Source of the DNA: Thalassiosira profunda
Lineage: Eukaryota; Bacillariophyta; Thalassiosirophyceae; Thalassiosirales; Thalassiosiraceae
Direction: 5' to 3'
Assembly (NCBI GenBank): GCA_036939355.1
Contig: JALLAP010000120.1
Coordinates: 1 to 19,986, forward strand
DNA length: 19,986 nucleotides
In this document: one piece after another, positions 18,234 through 19,986 of the stretch
Numbering within the stretch: the first letter of the stretch is position 1
Layout: every line of letters begins with the position of its first letter
Notes under the pieces: model-generated
Databases searched by the model: none
What the model was told of the DNA's origin: nothing
What the model saw: the letters and a program-made list of their open reading frames with translations, nothing else
Translations under genes and position numbers: made by a program

Positions 18234-19986
18234 ATGCTCCCCCGCGCCCCGCCCCTCCTCGCCCTCGCGGCCCTCCTCCTCGCCCGCGCCCAAGAGGGCG
18301 ATATCACCGACTGCCCGCCCAACTACTCGGGCTTCTCCCTCAAGACCGGCTCGGGGTGCCGGGAGTTCGTCCACTGCCAAAACGGCGAAGCGGCGTCGTC
18401 CACGTCCTGCCCCGAGCAGACGCTGTACACCGGGACGGTCGGGCAGGGGGGAATCTGCAACTTCGAGGAAATCACGCCGTGCCGGGATCCCAGCGTGGCC
18501 GGGGGAGAGGCCGCCGCCGCGGAGGCTGGGATGGAGGTGGCGGTGGAGGCGCCCCCTGTCGACGAGTCGGCAAGTGCAGTGGATGTTGCAGTGGTCGCTG
18601 ACAATCCCAACAACTTCTACTGCGGGATCAGTCGCCGCGACGCCGCGGGCCGTTGCCTTCCCTGCCTGAGTGGTAGCTCGAACGAGTGCGCTGACGCGTC
18701 GCACAAGTGCTTCCGGGGGATCGGGCGGTGCGCGCGGCCTTCTGCGTCGCCCGGGGGGTCCGGGGAAGCTGGAGCCGCTGCCGAATCGACGAGTGGCACC
18801 GCGGGCGTCTCGGCCTCCGGTCCCGAGGACGAGACGTATGCTGTGACGGACTCTACTGACTATGCGTCCGAGCTGGCGTCGAATCTGCGTGTGACGGTTG
18901 GAATGGGGGCGAATTTCGACCACGGGGAAGACTGTTCCCTTGGCGATTGGGGTCTTTGCTACACCCAGACGCTGGCCTTGGAGTATGCTGGCCCGGTGGC
19001 ACACTTGGACAAGTGAGTGTCGCAGATTCGATGCTTGCTGCAATGGTTGTCGCTCACATTCAATGCTAACACTGCCCTTTGTGCTGTCAGACAATTCAAG
19101 ATCTACTTCTCGGCCATCCACCGGGTCCTCCAGGTGAACCACCCGGACTTCGAGCACAAGCACGTCGTGGGAGATTTGACGTACATTCAGCCGACCTCGT
19201 CCTTCCAGGGCTTTCAGCCCAACGCCAAGATCGTGATCCCAATGGTTCGCGAGTACTGGTCGGTGCAGGAGACGGACAATATGCCAAGGTGGTTTGTGGT
19301 CGACGATCGCGACGGCTCGACGGCCGTGATTGCCAACACTGACACGGAAGATCTGCATGAGTTCGTGGCGCCCTACACGAGCACTATGAAGACGCCCACC
19401 GACGCCAATGTGCACATGACGGCGTCGAGCAGGTTCTCGCTGAACCAAAAGCTTGTGGCGGAGGCGGACTTCAGCGAGCGGATCATCCCAGCACCCTACC
19501 GCACGGTTGTTGGATCGAATGCTGCTGAATTCGTTGTCGGAGGTATCCATGTCCGGAACCTGCAGCTGCTGGGCAACTTGATGATCGGGATAATGGATTT
19601 GGAGAGCAAGCTTGGCATCGACGATGGCCCGAACAATCCGCATGAAGTCGATCTGGTGATTGGACCTCTGTCCTCAGACGTTGCTGGCCCGGGATCGTAC
19701 ACACTCGAGATCACGGCGAGCGGGACCACCATCACCGGCACAGATGCACCTGGCCTCTTTCATGGGCTCATGTCGTTCTTTGGACTCCTGAACAGCAAAG
19801 ACACCAACACTGTTCTGAATGAGATGTTGATTCACGACAAGCCCCGCTTCGCTTACCGCGGGCACCAGGTCGATGTGGCCCGCAACTTCCGCTCGAAGGA
19901 GGCGATCATGAAGACGATCGACGCGATGGCGCTCTACAAGCTCAACGTGCTGCACCTCGCGCTCACCAACGACGAGGGGTGGCGGC
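18234..19986 (+). CDS. Secreted GH20 chitobiase (beta-N-acetylhexosaminidase) with chitin-binding module, 5' part
   Basis: Exons are 18234-19012 and 19091 to beyond the window; the 78-nt GT-AG intron has an in-frame TGA right after the donor. The enzyme releases N-acetylglucosamine from chitin oligosaccharides. Domains seen: signal peptide (PPLLALAALLLARA); a six-Cys CBM14/peritrophin-like module (Cys27, 42, 48, 59, 75, 83); a second Cys-rich block (about 130-166, YCGISRRDAAGRC ... KCFRGIGRC); the chitobiase N-terminal carbohydrate-binding (CHB_HEX) domain with FKIYFSAIHRVLQVN, EYWSVQETDNMPRWF and ANTDTEDLHEFVAP; the GH20b domain; and the start of the catalytic barrel, YRGHQVDVARNF and LALTNDEGWR, where DE is the start of the region carrying the catalytic acid pair. 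The catalytic half is of bacterial chitobiase type, suggesting an old transfer fused to eukaryotic chitin-binding modules. In a chitin-producing diatom it would act at the cell surface. Confidence 0.9.

Noticed and set aside
18213..19643. 476-codon minus-strand frame opposite the chitobiase
   Set aside because: The plus strand shows a signal peptide, ordered Cys modules, CHB_HEX and GH20 motifs across a splice junction. The minus frame has none.

Overview
The window is eukaryotic nuclear DNA, most likely from a photosynthetic stramenopile and probably a centric, Thalassiosira-like diatom. Three things point there: short GT-AG introns; a predicted plastid presequence with an ASAFAP-type signal-peptide end (SAAFAP) on the RusA-like gene; and a secreted chitobiase carrying a six-Cys chitin-binding module plus a second Cys-rich block of a kind I associate with diatom chitin-active proteins. 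The species is an inference. Genes are dense, coding DNA is GC-rich and intergenic gaps are short.

Layout. Positions 1-761 (-) hold the 5' part of an unrecognised two-TM protein. Positions 1147-2613 (-) hold a basic, low-complexity, internally repeated protein with one intron. Positions 2748-3090 hold a broken gene fragment. From 3091 to about 6029 lies the left arm of a large inverted duplication: a 5'-truncated ACC-synthase-like aminotransferase (+) converging on a complete LarC homologue (-). The unique spacer (about 6030-12805) holds a giant TPR protein (+), the SUMO-E1 small subunit Aos1/SAE1 (-) and a 272-bp MITE-like element. From about 12806 to 15745 lies the right arm: LarC (+) converging on the full-length aminotransferase (-), which continues outside the arm to 16623. 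Then follow a plastid-targeted RusA-type endonuclease (+) and the 5' two-thirds of a GH20 chitobiase (+), cut by the window end.

The two LarC copies are the most distinctive content. LarC is the CTP-dependent nickel-inserting enzyme of nickel-pincer nucleotide synthesis, known mainly from prokaryotes. Both copies keep the domain order, the His-rich loop and the conserved motifs. In each arm the LarC and aminotransferase stop codons are only 2 nt apart, so their 3' transcript ends must overlap.

The main oddities are these. The two aminotransferase copies carry unrelated introns 14 nt apart in otherwise nearly identical sequence. All ten introns I can place have lengths divisible by three. A 187-nt stretch is perfectly identical between the two larC copies. 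The 'breaks' in the TPR gene are assembly artefacts: a 72-nt overlap is written twice around a single N at two places, and collapsing both restores one intact 1585-residue frame. No tRNA, rRNA or CRISPR array was seen.
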